DNA of 27,936 nt, taken from assembly GCA_030691585.1 (NCBI GenBank), contig JAUYEC010000123.1, positions 1 through 27,936 of the forward strand. Reading direction: 5' to 3'. Each line of letters starts with the position of its first letter. The first letter of the stretch is position 1. The notes under the pieces were generated by a model that worked only from the letters and a program-made list of their open reading frames with translations, searched no databases and had not been told where the DNA came from. Source of the stretch: Candidatus Omnitrophota bacterium. Its GTDB lineage: Bacteria > Omnitrophota > Gorgyraeia > Gygaellales > Profunditerraquicolaceae. Below, in pieces: positions 12,897-20,621 of this stretch. Both the position numbers and the translations under genes were made by a program.

Positions 12897-13934
12897 TTAT
12901 TTGCGCACGCTCCCAGCGGCATAATGTCCGGGCTGGACCTCTTCAAGCTCACCGACAATCTCTTCAATCAAATCCTCTAAGGTCACCAGGCCCATGGCCT
13001 TCTTACGCTCATCAACTACCACGGCGATCTGGATCTTGTCCGTCTGGAATTTCCTCAACAGTTCGTTCACGCGCAGGCCAGCCGGAGCATAATATACCTT
13101 TTGCACCAGATCCTCCAGCACAAAAAGCCCTTTATCCCTTAATATATAGAGCAGGTCGCGGGCGTAGACCACACCAATGATATTGTCGGGCGAATCCTTA
13201 TATACCGGCAGGCGCGCATGGCCCTCTTCAACAAAAATATTCAATAGCTCTTCGGAGCCGGTACCCAGGTTGACGGCCACGATCTTATCTTTAGGCACCA
13301 TCACGTCACTTACCAGCGTATCCCCGAATTCAAAGATGCGGTAGAGCATCTTTTTTTCTTCGTCGCTTAAAACCCCTTCCTGACTGCCGACTTCGATCAT
13401 GGTGCGCAACTCTTCTTCGGTAATGATCGGGGATTTGCAAGCAGCCTTGACCCCAAATAACTTAAGCAGGAAGTTGCTGATCCCGATAAAAAAAACAATG
13501 AAAGGATGCAGCAGCACCAGCATCATTTCCATGTAGGGCGCCGCAAATAACGCGCATTTTTCCGTGCGCTTGGAAGCCAGGATCTTGGGGGTTATATCGC
13601 AAAATACCAATATGAAAAACGTGGTGGCAAAGGTTGAGAGGATAACCCCCCAGCGGTACCCCCACAACTGCACGAATATGCCGGTTACGATCGCGGAGAT
13701 GGCAATATTGACGATATTGTTGCCGATCAATATGGCGGCGATGACCTTATCCAATTTCAGGATCAGCCGCTGGATACCCTGGGCGCGCTTGACGCCCTGG
13801 GCGATCATATGGCGCAGGCGGATCCTGGAGAGGCCGATGAAAGAAGTCTCTGATAGCGATAAGAAAAAGGAAATGGCCGCAAAAATAAAGAGGATTATAA
13901 AGACGATCGGCAAAGAAACATTATTCAGTGTCAT
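12897..13934 (-). CDS. CNNM (DUF21) transmembrane protein with CBS pair, CorC/HlyC-type
   Basis: The product is 345 aa. Residues 1-175 form the DUF21/CNNM membrane domain, with hydrophobic segments at about 8-28, 63-88, 94-112 and 133-160 and the conserved LSLSETSFIGLSRIRLRHMI (25-44) and ILIGNNIVNIAISA. Residues about 195-320 form a CBS pair: VSDVMVPKDKIVAV (208-221), then ARLPVYKDSPDNIIGVVYAR and AVVVDERKKAMGLVTLEDLI. The usual C-terminal CorC_HlyC (TCAD) domain of about 80 residues is absent; the protein stops soon after ELEEVQPG. Relatives (YhdP, MpfA, CorC, CNNM) move Mg2+ or are linked to Mg2+/Co2+ export, with CBS domains binding adenosine nucleotides. Its ATG overlaps the M16 peptidase stop by 4 bases, so the two are coupled. 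Confidence 0.9.
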   Translation of the reverse strand: MTLNNVSLPIVFIILFIFAAISFFLSLSETSFIGLSRIRLRHMIAQGVKRAQGIQRLILKLDKVIAAILIGNNIVNIAISAIVTGIFVQLWGYRWGVILSTFATTFFILVFCDITPKILASKRTEKCALFAAPYMEMMLVLLHPFIVFFIGISNFLLKLFGVKAACKSPIITEEELRTMIEVGSQEGVLSDEEKKMLYRIFEFGDTLVSDVMVPKDKIVAVNLGTGSEELLNIFVEEGHARLPVYKDSPDNIIGVVYARDLLYILRDKGLFVLEDLVQKVYYAPAGLRVNELLRKFQTDKIQIAVVVDERKKAMGLVTLEDLIEEIVGELEEVQPGHYAAGSVRK

Positions 13935-15202
13935 TTTATACGCAACCTCTGGTAAAGCGCATCTCTTTGCGTGGCCAGTGGCCCGATCAGCGCCATACGC
14001 AGGTTATTTTCCTGAAAAATGCGTGCCGCCACATCCCGCACGTCCTGGCGGTCCAGGCGCCTTACCTCTTTAACAATGTCTTCCAGGCTGTAAGTCTTAT
14101 CCAGGGCGGCAATGGATTCGCCGATCCAAAACATATTATCCATAGTGTCTTCCAGGGCAAGCATAAGCTGGCCAAGATAAAATTCTTTTGCCCGTTTAAA
14201 TTCGCCTTCAGTGACAAGCTTATCTTTGATCGAGCCCAATTCACTCAAGATCACCTCTACTGCCTGCTCCACTTTATGGTTATCTATTCCGGCATGCACG
14301 ATAAAGGCGCCGGTATCCGCGAAATACCTGGCATTCGTCCCGATCTCATAAGCAAGGCCCCTGATCTCTCGTACTTCGTTGAACAGGCGGCTGGACATAT
14401 TAGCGCCCAGGATGATGTGCAATAAAGCCACCGCATGCTTTAACGTATGCCCCCTGTTTAAGCTATGGAACCCAAGAGCAAGGTGCGTCTGTTCAGTGGG
14501 TTTGTCCATGATTTTTAATTGCGGCTTGTCCGGGCAATCGCGGGCCGCGGAGAATCTGTTAGTTTCTCTTTTAGCCAAGCCGGAAAATTTTTTCTCTATC
14601 CTGGGTATTAATTTATCCGCATCCAGTAGGCCCGCGGCACTCACAATAATATTAGGAGCAGTGTAGTGATTTTGTTTAAAACTAAGCAGGCCATCGCGAT
14701 CAATACTGGCGACTGACTCCGGAGAGCCGGCGATACTTAGGCCCAGCGGCTGGCTTGGCCAGAGCAGTTCATCTAATAATTCATGCACGTGGCTCTGGGG
14801 AAGATCCTTGTACATCTTGATCTCTTCTAAGATAACGCCCCGCTCCTTTTGGATCTGGTCCGGAGCAAACAAAGGGGCGATGACCATGTCGGATAGAATA
14901 TCCAGGGCAAGGTCGAGATAGCGCGCCGGGGCTTTGATTAAATAACAAGTCAACTCTTCGGAGGTAAAACCGTTTAATGCCCCACCCACACCCTCAACCG
15001 CCTCTTTTATCTGCCTACAGCTGTATTTTTTTGTGCCTTTAAAAAGCAAGTGCTCAATAAAATGCGAGATACCTTTATTCTGTTGGGATTCATACCGGCC
15101 ACCCACTTTTATCCAAATACCCAAAGCGATCGAACGCATGCCGCTCATTCTGTGCGTTACGACTCTTAAACCGTTATCCAGCGTAAATTTTTTATACATC
15201 AT
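13931..15202 (-). CDS. M16-family zinc peptidase (mitochondrial processing peptidase-like)
   Basis: The product is 423 aa, right for the single-chain YmxG/PqqL-like bacterial members. The inverted zinc motif HFIEH is at 47-51 (HxxEH: H47, E50, H51), followed by LLFKGTKKY. The third ligand lies in ILEEIKMYKD (E126/E127). The second half has NEVREIRGLAYEIGTNARYF, the glycine-rich substrate-gripping region. No signal peptide is seen, so it is likely cytoplasmic; such proteins degrade peptides or are of unknown substrate. It is translationally coupled to the CNNM gene and lies 67 bases after trpA, separated by a long imperfect hairpin. The ATG has no strong ribosome binding site, and a second ATG follows at once. 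Confidence 0.92.
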   Translation of the reverse strand: MMYKKFTLDNGLRVVTHRMSGMRSIALGIWIKVGGRYESQQNKGISHFIEHLLFKGTKKYSCRQIKEAVEGVGGALNGFTSEELTCYLIKAPARYLDLALDILSDMVIAPLFAPDQIQKERGVILEEIKMYKDLPQSHVHELLDELLWPSQPLGLSIAGSPESVASIDRDGLLSFKQNHYTAPNIIVSAAGLLDADKLIPRIEKKFSGLAKRETNRFSAARDCPDKPQLKIMDKPTEQTHLALGFHSLNRGHTLKHAVALLHIILGANMSSRLFNEVREIRGLAYEIGTNARYFADTGAFIVHAGIDNHKVEQAVEVILSELGSIKDKLVTEGEFKRAKEFYLGQLMLALEDTMDNMFWIGESIAALDKTYSLEDIVKEVRRLDRQDVRDVAARIFQENNLRMALIGPLATQRDALYQRLRIK

Positions 15203-15205
15203 CTT

Positions 15206-15286
15206 TAGTTAGGGAGGGTTCTAAAGACAAAGCTAAACTGTCCCCGGCTTGGGACACTTCTGCTTTGGGTTAAGAACCGTCCCTGG
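15206..15286. repeat. About 80-bp imperfect hairpin overlapping the trpA 3' end
   Basis: The outer arms AGGGAGGGTTCT and AAGAACCGTCCCT (11 of 13 positions pair) and inner arms around CAAAGC...ACTGTCCCC and GGGACACTTCTGCTTTG enclose a short loop. The right arm encodes the last residues and the stop of trpA. It belongs to a different, longer repeat type than the 31-bp family. Confidence 0.65.
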
Positions 15287-16067
15287 ATTTTAAATGGGAT
15301 ATGAAATTGCCTACCCTTCTAACCATATCGGGCGAGCCGGAACATTCTTTGATCTTCTTTACGATAGCGCTGCCCACGATAACGCCGTCGGCAACCTTTA
15401 ATACTTCTTTTACCTGGGCGCTTGTGGAAACACCAAACCCCGCGCATACCGGTTTATCGCTCACGCGCTTGATCTCTTTGATTTTCCCGGATAACTGCGC
15501 AGGCAAAGACGAACGTGCCCCGGTTGTGCCGGTAAGCGAAACATAATAAATAAAGCCGCGGGAGACCCGGGAAATAAATTTTACGCGCTTTGGGGTGCTG
15601 GTCGGGGCGAGAAAACAAATTATGTCCAGGCTTTTTTTTCTGGCGCTGCTTAAGAACTCTTTAGCCTCCTCCGGAGGCAGATCCGGGATGATCACTCCGT
15701 CCACCCCGCATTCCAGGCAATAGCGGATAAACCTGTCTTCGCCGAAACAAAACACGGGATTATAATAAGTCATCAGGCATATCGGGATACTGACGCGGCC
15801 GCGCAGGCGCTTAACCATATTCAAGATATCGACGAGATGGGTATTCTTTTTTAATGCCGCGGTTGATGCTTCCTGGATCACCGGGCCGTCTGCCATCGGA
15901 TCGGTAAAAGGCACTCCCAGCTCCACGATACTGACCCCGATACGGTCAAATTCCTCAACCAGCTTTTCCGTAGCAGTCAGGCTGGGGTATCCGGCGGTGA
16001 TAAAAACGATAAATGCTTTTTCTCCGGCCGTTTTTAATTCCTTAAATTTTCTATCTATTCTATTCAT
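15270..16067 (-). CDS. trpA: Tryptophan synthase alpha chain
   Basis: The product is 265 aa, the usual length. Catalytic E49 and D60 are both present in SIVELGVPFTDPMADGP (46-62). FITAGYPSL (22-30), LMTYYNPV, GVIIPDLPPEEA, FLAPTSTPKR, YYVSLTGTTGAR and PVCAGFGVST follow in the family order. It cleaves indole-3-glycerol phosphate to indole and glyceraldehyde 3-phosphate in complex with TrpB. AGGGA lies 7 bases before the ATG and directly abuts the end of the palindrome at 16079-16109. The final residues SRDGS and the TAA stop come from the right arm of the hairpin at 15206-15286. It is the last gene of the trp cluster. Confidence 0.97.
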   Translation of the reverse strand: MNRIDRKFKELKTAGEKAFIVFITAGYPSLTATEKLVEEFDRIGVSIVELGVPFTDPMADGPVIQEASTAALKKNTHLVDILNMVKRLRGRVSIPICLMTYYNPVFCFGEDRFIRYCLECGVDGVIIPDLPPEEAKEFLSSARKKSLDIICFLAPTSTPKRVKFISRVSRGFIYYVSLTGTTGARSSLPAQLSGKIKEIKRVSDKPVCAGFGVSTSAQVKEVLKVADGVIVGSAIVKKIKECSGSPDMVRRVGNFISHLKSRDGS

Positions 16068-16078
16068 AAGAACATCCC

Positions 16079-16109
16079 TGTAGGGACAGGTTTTAAACCT
16101 GTCCCTACA
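16079..16109. repeat. 31-bp palindromic repeat (family A) carrying the trpB stop codon
   Basis: Perfect arms TGTAGGGACAGGTTT and AAACCTGTCCCTACA enclose one base. On the minus strand the TAG of the right arm (16105-16107) is the stop codon of trpB, and the other end abuts the trpA ribosome binding site. Confidence 0.92.
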
Positions 16110-17292
16110 ATCGTACTCCTTCGACAGAAGACACTATGCCCATATCCTTGTCTCCCCTTCCGGAAAGACACAATATAACCAGGGAATTTTTCTTTACTTT
16201 GCGGCTGAGTTCCAAAAGGTGATAAACGGCGTGCGCCGGCTCAAGCGCCGGGATGATACCTTCTGTCTCGGACAAAAGCTTAAAACCTTCCAGCGCGTGA
16301 CGATCATTTACCGTCACATATGTTGCGCGGCCGGTTAATTTGTAATAGGCATGTTCCGGCCCCACACCAGGATAATCCAGGCCCGCGGAAATCGAATGCG
16401 TAGGCTCGATCTGGCCAAATGCGTCTTCAAGGAGATTGGATTTTGCCCCGTGCAGGACGCCGATTTTGCCGGTGACAAGTGTCGCCGCATGCTCTCCCGG
16501 CCGCCTGCCTTTGCCGCCGGCTTCAACGCCGATAAATTTTACTTTTTTATCGTTATAAAACGGATGAAATAATCCCATGGAATTACTGCCGCCTCCGACA
16601 CAGGCAACCAGATAATCAGGCAAACGGCCCTCTTTCTTTAGAATCTGCTTTCTTGCCTCGGCTCCGATTACCGACTGAAAATCCCTGACCATCATCGGAT
16701 ATGGATGCGGGCCGACCACCGAGCCAATAATATAATGTGTGGTGGAAACATTGGTCACCCAGTCTCTTAGTGCCTCTGTCGTGGCATCCTTCAATGTCTT
16801 GGAGCCGCATTTAACCGGAACAACCTCGGCGCCTAAAAGTTTCATACGGTAAACATTCAGGCTCTGCCGGACTATATCGTCTTCGCCCATATATACCGCG
16901 CATTTTAACCCAAAGAGCGCGGCGACTGTTGCTGTGGCCACTCCGTGCTGGCCGGCGCCCGTCTCGGCAATGACCCGCGGTTTTTTCATTCTCAGCGCCA
17001 GCAATGCCTGGCCGAGAGTATTATTTATCTTATGCGCGCCGGTATGCAGAAGGTCTTCCCGTTTCAAATAAATCCTGAGGCCAAGATGTTTGCTCAAGTT
17101 CTGGGAAAAATACAGGGGAGTCGGCCGCCCGGCGTATTCCCTGAGATAAAAATCCAGCTGCCGGCGAAAGCTCAGGTCGTGTTTTGCAGCACAGTATTCT
17201 TTTTCTAACTCTTCCAAAGCACAGATCAGGGTTTCCGGCACATACTTGCCGCCAAAACCGTCAAAATGCCCTGTCTTATCCGGTAAAGACAT
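16105..17292 (-). CDS. trpB: Tryptophan synthase beta chain
   Basis: The product is 395 aa, the usual size for the TrpB1 form. The pyridoxal-phosphate lysine is K88 in HTGAHKINNTLGQALLA (83-99). RPTPLYF, ETGAGQHGVATATVAALFG (about 110-128), the phosphate-binding GGGSNSMG and the late CLSGRGDKD are present. It condenses indole with serine. The ATG lies 2 bases after the trpF stop, with GGAG about 9 bases before it. The TAG stop lies inside the palindrome at 16079-16109, so the natural 3' end was probably replaced or trimmed; the peptide ends SSVEGVRL. Confidence 0.97.
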   Translation of the reverse strand: MSLPDKTGHFDGFGGKYVPETLICALEELEKEYCAAKHDLSFRRQLDFYLREYAGRPTPLYFSQNLSKHLGLRIYLKREDLLHTGAHKINNTLGQALLALRMKKPRVIAETGAGQHGVATATVAALFGLKCAVYMGEDDIVRQSLNVYRMKLLGAEVVPVKCGSKTLKDATTEALRDWVTNVSTTHYIIGSVVGPHPYPMMVRDFQSVIGAEARKQILKKEGRLPDYLVACVGGGSNSMGLFHPFYNDKKVKFIGVEAGGKGRRPGEHAATLVTGKIGVLHGAKSNLLEDAFGQIEPTHSISAGLDYPGVGPEHAYYKLTGRATYVTVNDRHALEGFKLLSETEGIIPALEPAHAVYHLLELSRKVKKNSLVILCLSGRGDKDMGIVSSVEGVRL

Positions 17293-17294
17293 AA

Positions 17295-17951
17295 TTAATA
17301 CTCCGCTCTTTTTGCCGCCTCTATGAATTTCCTAACTTTGCGATGATCCTTTTTTCCGGGCGAGGATTCCAGCGAACTGCTGGCATCCACCCAATCCGGC
17401 CTGACACTTTTTATCGCTCTAAGCACATTACCGGCCCTGAGGCCTCCGGATAAAAATACCGGCCGCTCCAAGGCGTCTATATGGCGCAATAATTTCCAGT
17501 TGAATTGTTTTCCCGTGCCGCCTGCCTTAGACGGCGAATATGTGTCAAAGAGGTATGCAAACGGCCTATATTGTAACATACTTTGCAAATCCAAGCTATT
17601 CTTTGTAGGGACAGGTTTAAAACCTGTCCCTACAGGCAGCTTGAACGTCTTGATTATTTTATAATTCTTAAACTTACGGCAAAACTGCGCTGATTCTCCG
17701 CCGTGGAACTGCAGCATGTTCAATCCCAGGCTCCGGGCAACCCGCTTGATATGTTTTTCCTTAGCGTTTACAAAGACGCCGATCTTGATCACCGGGCGCG
17801 CCAGGCGCTTGATTATTTCGCCGGCTTTTTTCGGGGTGATATAGCGCGGGCTGGATTTAGAGAAAATAAAACCCAGTGCATCACATCCGGCGTCCACTGC
17901 TGCCATCGCGTCTTCCAAATTAGTTATCCCGCAAATCTTTACCTTAACCAT
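17295..17951 (-). CDS. trpF: Phosphoribosylanthranilate isomerase with an in-frame repeat insertion
   Basis: The product is 218 aa from the ATG at 17949-17951, which has AGGGG 7 bases upstream; a second ATG and a GTG lie just before it and are possible. It begins MVKVKICGITNLEDA with the catalytic cysteine C7, and the catalytic aspartate is D136 in YLFDTY. LSGGLRAGNV and the VDASSSLE phosphate-binding end are present. It converts phosphoribosyl anthranilate to CdRP. The family is usually about 200-205 aa. The excess is residues about 106-118 (PVGTGFKPVPTKN), encoded by a complete 31-bp family A palindrome (17604-17634), placed between the KTFK strand and the following helix. Both catalytic residues survive, so the enzyme is probably active. 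Confidence 0.95.
   Translation of the reverse strand: MVKVKICGITNLEDAMAAVDAGCDALGFIFSKSSPRYITPKKAGEIIKRLARPVIKIGVFVNAKEKHIKRVARSLGLNMLQFHGGESAQFCRKFKNYKIIKTFKLPVGTGFKPVPTKNSLDLQSMLQYRPFAYLFDTYSPSKAGGTGKQFNWKLLRHIDALERPVFLSGGLRAGNVLRAIKSVRPDWVDASSSLESSPGKKDHRKVRKFIEAAKRAEY
17604..17634. repeat. 31-bp palindromic repeat inside trpF
   Basis: TGTAGGGACAGGTTT and AAACCTGTCCCTACA arms, identical to the intergenic copies. On the minus strand it is read as PVGTGFKPVPT without breaking the frame. Confidence 0.93.
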
Positions 17952-17962
17952 CATCACACCCC

Positions 17963-17993
17963 TGTAGGGACAGCATATTATGCTGTCCCTACA
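17963..17993. repeat. 31-bp palindromic repeat (family A, GCATA arm) before trpF
   Basis: Perfect 15-base arms TGTAGGGACAGCATA/TATGCTGTCCCTACA. Its left edge abuts the trpF ribosome binding site. Confidence 0.92.
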
Positions 17994-18006
17994 AAATCTC
18001 TCTCGC

Positions 18007-18037
18007 TGTAGGGGCGGGTTTCAAACCCGCCCCTACA
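18007..18037. repeat. 31-bp palindromic repeat (family B) after trpC
   Basis: Perfect arms TGTAGGGGCGGGTTT/AAACCCGCCCCTACA enclosing one base, 8 bases beyond the trpC stop. It is paired with the family A copy at 17963-17993. Confidence 0.92.
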
Positions 18038-18044
18038 TGATACT

Positions 18045-18827
18045 TTACCAGCCCATTATCTCCTGTACTTTTGCCTTGATATCCTGCGCCTCCATAAATG
18101 CCTGGCCGATAAGGCAGGCATTCACACCGAGGATCTTCAGGAATAATATATCCTGGTGGCTCTTGATCCCGCTTTCCACCACGACTACGCGGCCCTTAGG
18201 AATAAGGGGGTATAGTTTTTCCGTTGTCTTAAAATCAACTTCCAGGGTAGACAAATCACGGTTATTGATGCCGACTAACGGCGCCTTCAGGCTCAGGACT
18301 TTTTTGAGTTCTTTTTCTCTGTGCACCTCCACCAGGCAATCCATATCCAGCGCCTGCGCCAGGCCCATCAGCTCAGAGAGCGTATCTTTTGAAAGCAGAT
18401 CGGCGATCAAAAGAATGGCGTCTGCCTGAAAGTAACGCGATTCATAGACTTGATAGGGCTCCAGAATAAAATCTTTCCTTAATACCGGGGCACTCACCGC
18501 GTTCTTTACGTCGGCCAGATAAGTTATATTACCCTGGAAATAATCCTCTTCGGTTAAGACCGAAACCGCCTGCACTTCCGCTCTATCGTAGATGGCGGCA
18601 ATATCCAGGTGGTTAAAATCCGGGCGTATTACTCCCTGCGACGGAGATGCCTTTTTTATCTCGGCAATAAGCGAGATCTGCCCGCGCTTATTGATCGCCT
18701 CCATAAACGGCCGCGTCGGAGGAAGGCCATGAACTCTTGTTTTTAATTCCTCTTCAGGCAGGGCCTGCTTGGCCAGGATGATCCTCTCTTTTTTTCTGGC
18801 AATGATCTCTTTTAAAACGTCTTTCAT
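18045..18827 (-). CDS. trpC: Indole-3-glycerol phosphate synthase
   Basis: The product is 260 aa. The start at 18825-18827 is chosen because GGAG lies 7 bases before it; an ATG four codons earlier touches the palindrome at 18839-18869 and lacks a site. MKDVLKEIIARKKERI opens the protein, followed by LIAEIKKASPSQGVI (54-68; catalytic lysine in EIKKASPS), VSVLTEEDYFQG, VLRKDFILEPYQV, LVEVHREKEL, VGINNRDLSTL and VVVESGI. This is the full TIM-barrel set of TrpC. It closes CdRP to indole-3-glycerol phosphate. It is a stand-alone enzyme, not fused to TrpF. Palindromes flank it on both sides. Confidence 0.97.
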   Translation of the reverse strand: MKDVLKEIIARKKERIILAKQALPEEELKTRVHGLPPTRPFMEAINKRGQISLIAEIKKASPSQGVIRPDFNHLDIAAIYDRAEVQAVSVLTEEDYFQGNITYLADVKNAVSAPVLRKDFILEPYQVYESRYFQADAILLIADLLSKDTLSELMGLAQALDMDCLVEVHREKELKKVLSLKAPLVGINNRDLSTLEVDFKTTEKLYPLIPKGRVVVVESGIKSHQDILFLKILGVNACLIGQAFMEAQDIKAKVQEIMGW

Positions 18828-18838
18828 TGTATTCTCCA

Positions 18839-18869
18839 TGTAGGGACAGGTTTCAAACCTGTCCCTACA
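18839..18869. repeat. 31-bp palindromic repeat (family A) before trpC
   Basis: Perfect arms TGTAGGGACAGGTTT/AAACCTGTCCCTACA enclosing one base. It ends 11 bases upstream of the chosen trpC ATG. Confidence 0.92.
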
Positions 18870-18882
18870 AAACCTTTTACAC

Positions 18883-18910
18883 TATAGGGGCGGTTTAAAC
18901 CGCCCCTACA
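18883..18910. repeat. 28-bp palindromic repeat (family B, short) touching the trpD stop
   Basis: TATAGGGGCGGTTT and AAACCGCCCCTACA arms with no loop. It directly follows the trpD TAA (18911-18913). Confidence 0.88.
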
Positions 18911-19921
18911 TTATGAATTTGAGATTTCCTTTAAAGCCTCCAGCTTCTTCATCGCCTTGCCGGAATCAATTGAGAGCCTGGCCAGCTGCAGGCCGGCTTT
19001 GATGGTCGATGCCGAGTCCGCGGCATATATTGCAGCGGCCACATTCAAGAGGACAATATCCCTTTTCGGCCCGGGGCCGCCCTCTAAGATATCCAGGATT
19101 ATTTTAGCGTTATATTGGGCGCTTCCTCCGGCAAGCTCCTCCGAAGCCACCCTGGTCAGGCCGAAATCTTCCGGGGAAATCCGGTAAGTGCTGATCTTAG
19201 CCTTAGAGGCTTCTGAAATCACCGTCTCGTCCGTAGTGGTAATTTCATCTAAGCCATCCTTGCCGTGCACCACCAGCGCGTGGATTATCCCCAGATCAGC
19301 CAGGACTTTTGCCAGGATATCCGTCCAATACTCGTCGTAAACACCCACTAATTGATGCGTAGCGCCCGCCGGGTTGCTCAACGGCCCCAGGATATTGAAC
19401 ATCGTGCGCCGGCCGATCTGTTTGCGCGCGGGCATCGCGTATTTCATTGCCGGATGAAAATTCTGCGCGAATAAAAAAGTAATCCCCGCGTCATTAAGGC
19501 ATTTCTCCACTGTCTCCAGCGGCATATGGATATTAACACCCAGCACTTCCAGGACATCAGCGCTTCCGGACTTGCTGGAGACGGAACGGTTGCCGTGTTT
19601 AGCCACGGGAATACCGGCACCCGCGGTCACAAAGGCAACAGCCGTAGATATATTAAAAGTACCGGAATTATCTCCCCCGGTGCCGCAGGTATCCAGGACG
19701 ATCTTATGCTTGGAGCTTATCTTCAGGGCGTATTTACGCATTACCCTTGCCGCCGCGGCCAGCTCCTGGGGAGTTTCTCTTTTTTTGCCAAGGGCCTCCA
19801 AGAACGCGGCAATATCGCCTGTATCGGCTGAGCCGGACATGATCTCTTCCATTGCGGCCTGCATCTCTTGGGGCGCCAGGTCCTTCTTTTTTAAGAGTTC
19901 TCCAGTCAAGAGCGCGATCAT
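18911..19921 (-). CDS. trpD: Anthranilate phosphoribosyltransferase
   Basis: The product is 336 aa, the usual length. CGTGGDNSGTFNIST (79-93) binds the pyrophosphate of PRPP, KHGNRSVSSKSGSAD (108-122) binds anthranilate and Mg2+, and RRTMFNILGPLSNPAG plus the acidic GKDGLDEITTT motif follow. It transfers phosphoribose to anthranilate. The ATG overlaps the trpG stop by 4 bases, so the two subunit genes are translationally coupled; it is not fused to trpG as in enterobacteria. The stop is directly followed by a palindrome. Confidence 0.97.
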   Translation of the reverse strand: MIALLTGELLKKKDLAPQEMQAAMEEIMSGSADTGDIAAFLEALGKKRETPQELAAAARVMRKYALKISSKHKIVLDTCGTGGDNSGTFNISTAVAFVTAGAGIPVAKHGNRSVSSKSGSADVLEVLGVNIHMPLETVEKCLNDAGITFLFAQNFHPAMKYAMPARKQIGRRTMFNILGPLSNPAGATHQLVGVYDEYWTDILAKVLADLGIIHALVVHGKDGLDEITTTDETVISEASKAKISTYRISPEDFGLTRVASEELAGGSAQYNAKIILDILEGGPGPKRDIVLLNVAAAIYAADSASTIKAGLQLARLSIDSGKAMKKLEALKEISNS

Positions 19922-20481
19922 ATTTTCAAAAAATTAGCCAGGATATCTTTGCCGCATTTGGTAAGAATAGATTCCGGGTGGAACTGCACTCCCCACAAAG
20001 GGAAGTCTTTATGTTTCAAACCCATGATCTCATTTTTCTTTGTCCAAGCGGTAATTTCTAAGGTGCCGGGCAAACTTTTTTTCTCCACGATCAGGGAATG
20101 ATAACGCGTAGCTTCAAAAGGATCGGGTATGCCGTTAAAGATACCTTTGCGATTATGATAGATCAAAGAGGTCTTTCCGTGCATGAGCTTGGCCGCTCCG
20201 ACGATACGCCCGCCATAAACATAGGCGATCGCCTGATGGCCAAGGCAGACGCCCAGGATGGGAACTTTCCCCGCGAATCTCCTGATCAGGCCACAGGAAA
20301 TACCGGCATTTTCCGGCCGGCCGGGGCCTGGAGAAATAAGTATCTTGGACGGCTTCAATTGCGCTATTCTCTCCAGGGTTATTTTATCGTTCCTGTAGAC
20401 CATGACTTTAGCGCCCAGCGCCCCGAGGTATTGAACGAGGTTATACGTGAATGAGTCGTAGTTATCAATCATTAATACCAT
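19918..20481 (-). CDS. trpG: Anthranilate/aminodeoxychorismate synthase glutamine amidotransferase subunit
   Basis: The product is 187 aa, full length. It is a class I glutamine amidotransferase: IDNYDSFTYNLVQYLG (5-20), ISPGPGRPENAG (49-60), nucleophile C79 in GVCLGHQ (77-83) and H168/E170 in GVQFHPESI. It supplies ammonia to TrpE, or to PabB in folate synthesis; context favours TrpE, yet no trpE lies in this window. GAGG lies 7 bases before the ATG. It heads the trp cluster after murA. The gap upstream (20482-20621) holds a repeat with imperfect inverted arms; I see no leader peptide rich in tryptophan and no T-run attenuator. Confidence 0.95.
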   Translation of the reverse strand: MVLMIDNYDSFTYNLVQYLGALGAKVMVYRNDKITLERIAQLKPSKILISPGPGRPENAGISCGLIRRFAGKVPILGVCLGHQAIAYVYGGRIVGAAKLMHGKTSLIYHNRKGIFNGIPDPFEATRYHSLIVEKKSLPGTLEITAWTKKNEIMGLKHKDFPLWGVQFHPESILTKCGKDILANFLKI

Positions 20482-20497
20482 ATGAAATCCTCACAAG

Positions 20498-20610
20498 TTT
20501 CCGTAGGACGTTCGCTCCCCGCCAATATTTGTGGCGGGTCGCTTGGACGAGGGACGTGGGATGTTTTTTATTTTACGTCCTACGTCCTTACGTCCTACGT
20601 CCCACGGAAC
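20498..20610. repeat. Imperfect inverted repeat with ACGTCCT rhythm between murA and trpG
   Basis: TTTCCGTAGGACG at the left and CGTCCCACGGAAC at the right are imperfect reverse complements. Inside are TACGTCC-type near-tandem units (about 20574-20602) and a CCCGCCA/TGGCGGG hairpin (20518-20538). It fills most of the gap. It has no coding potential that I trust. Confidence 0.7.
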
Positions 20611-20621
20611 ATATCATTTTC

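Noticed and set aside
16079..18910. CRISPR array, considered because of regularly recurring short repeats
   Set aside because: The repeats are palindromes at gene borders, with genes and not spacers between them, and no cas gene is present.
20482..20621. trp attenuator or T-box leader upstream of trpG
   Set aside because: There is no Trp-rich leader peptide, no T-box sequence and no hairpin followed by a T-run in the sense direction; the region is a repeat.
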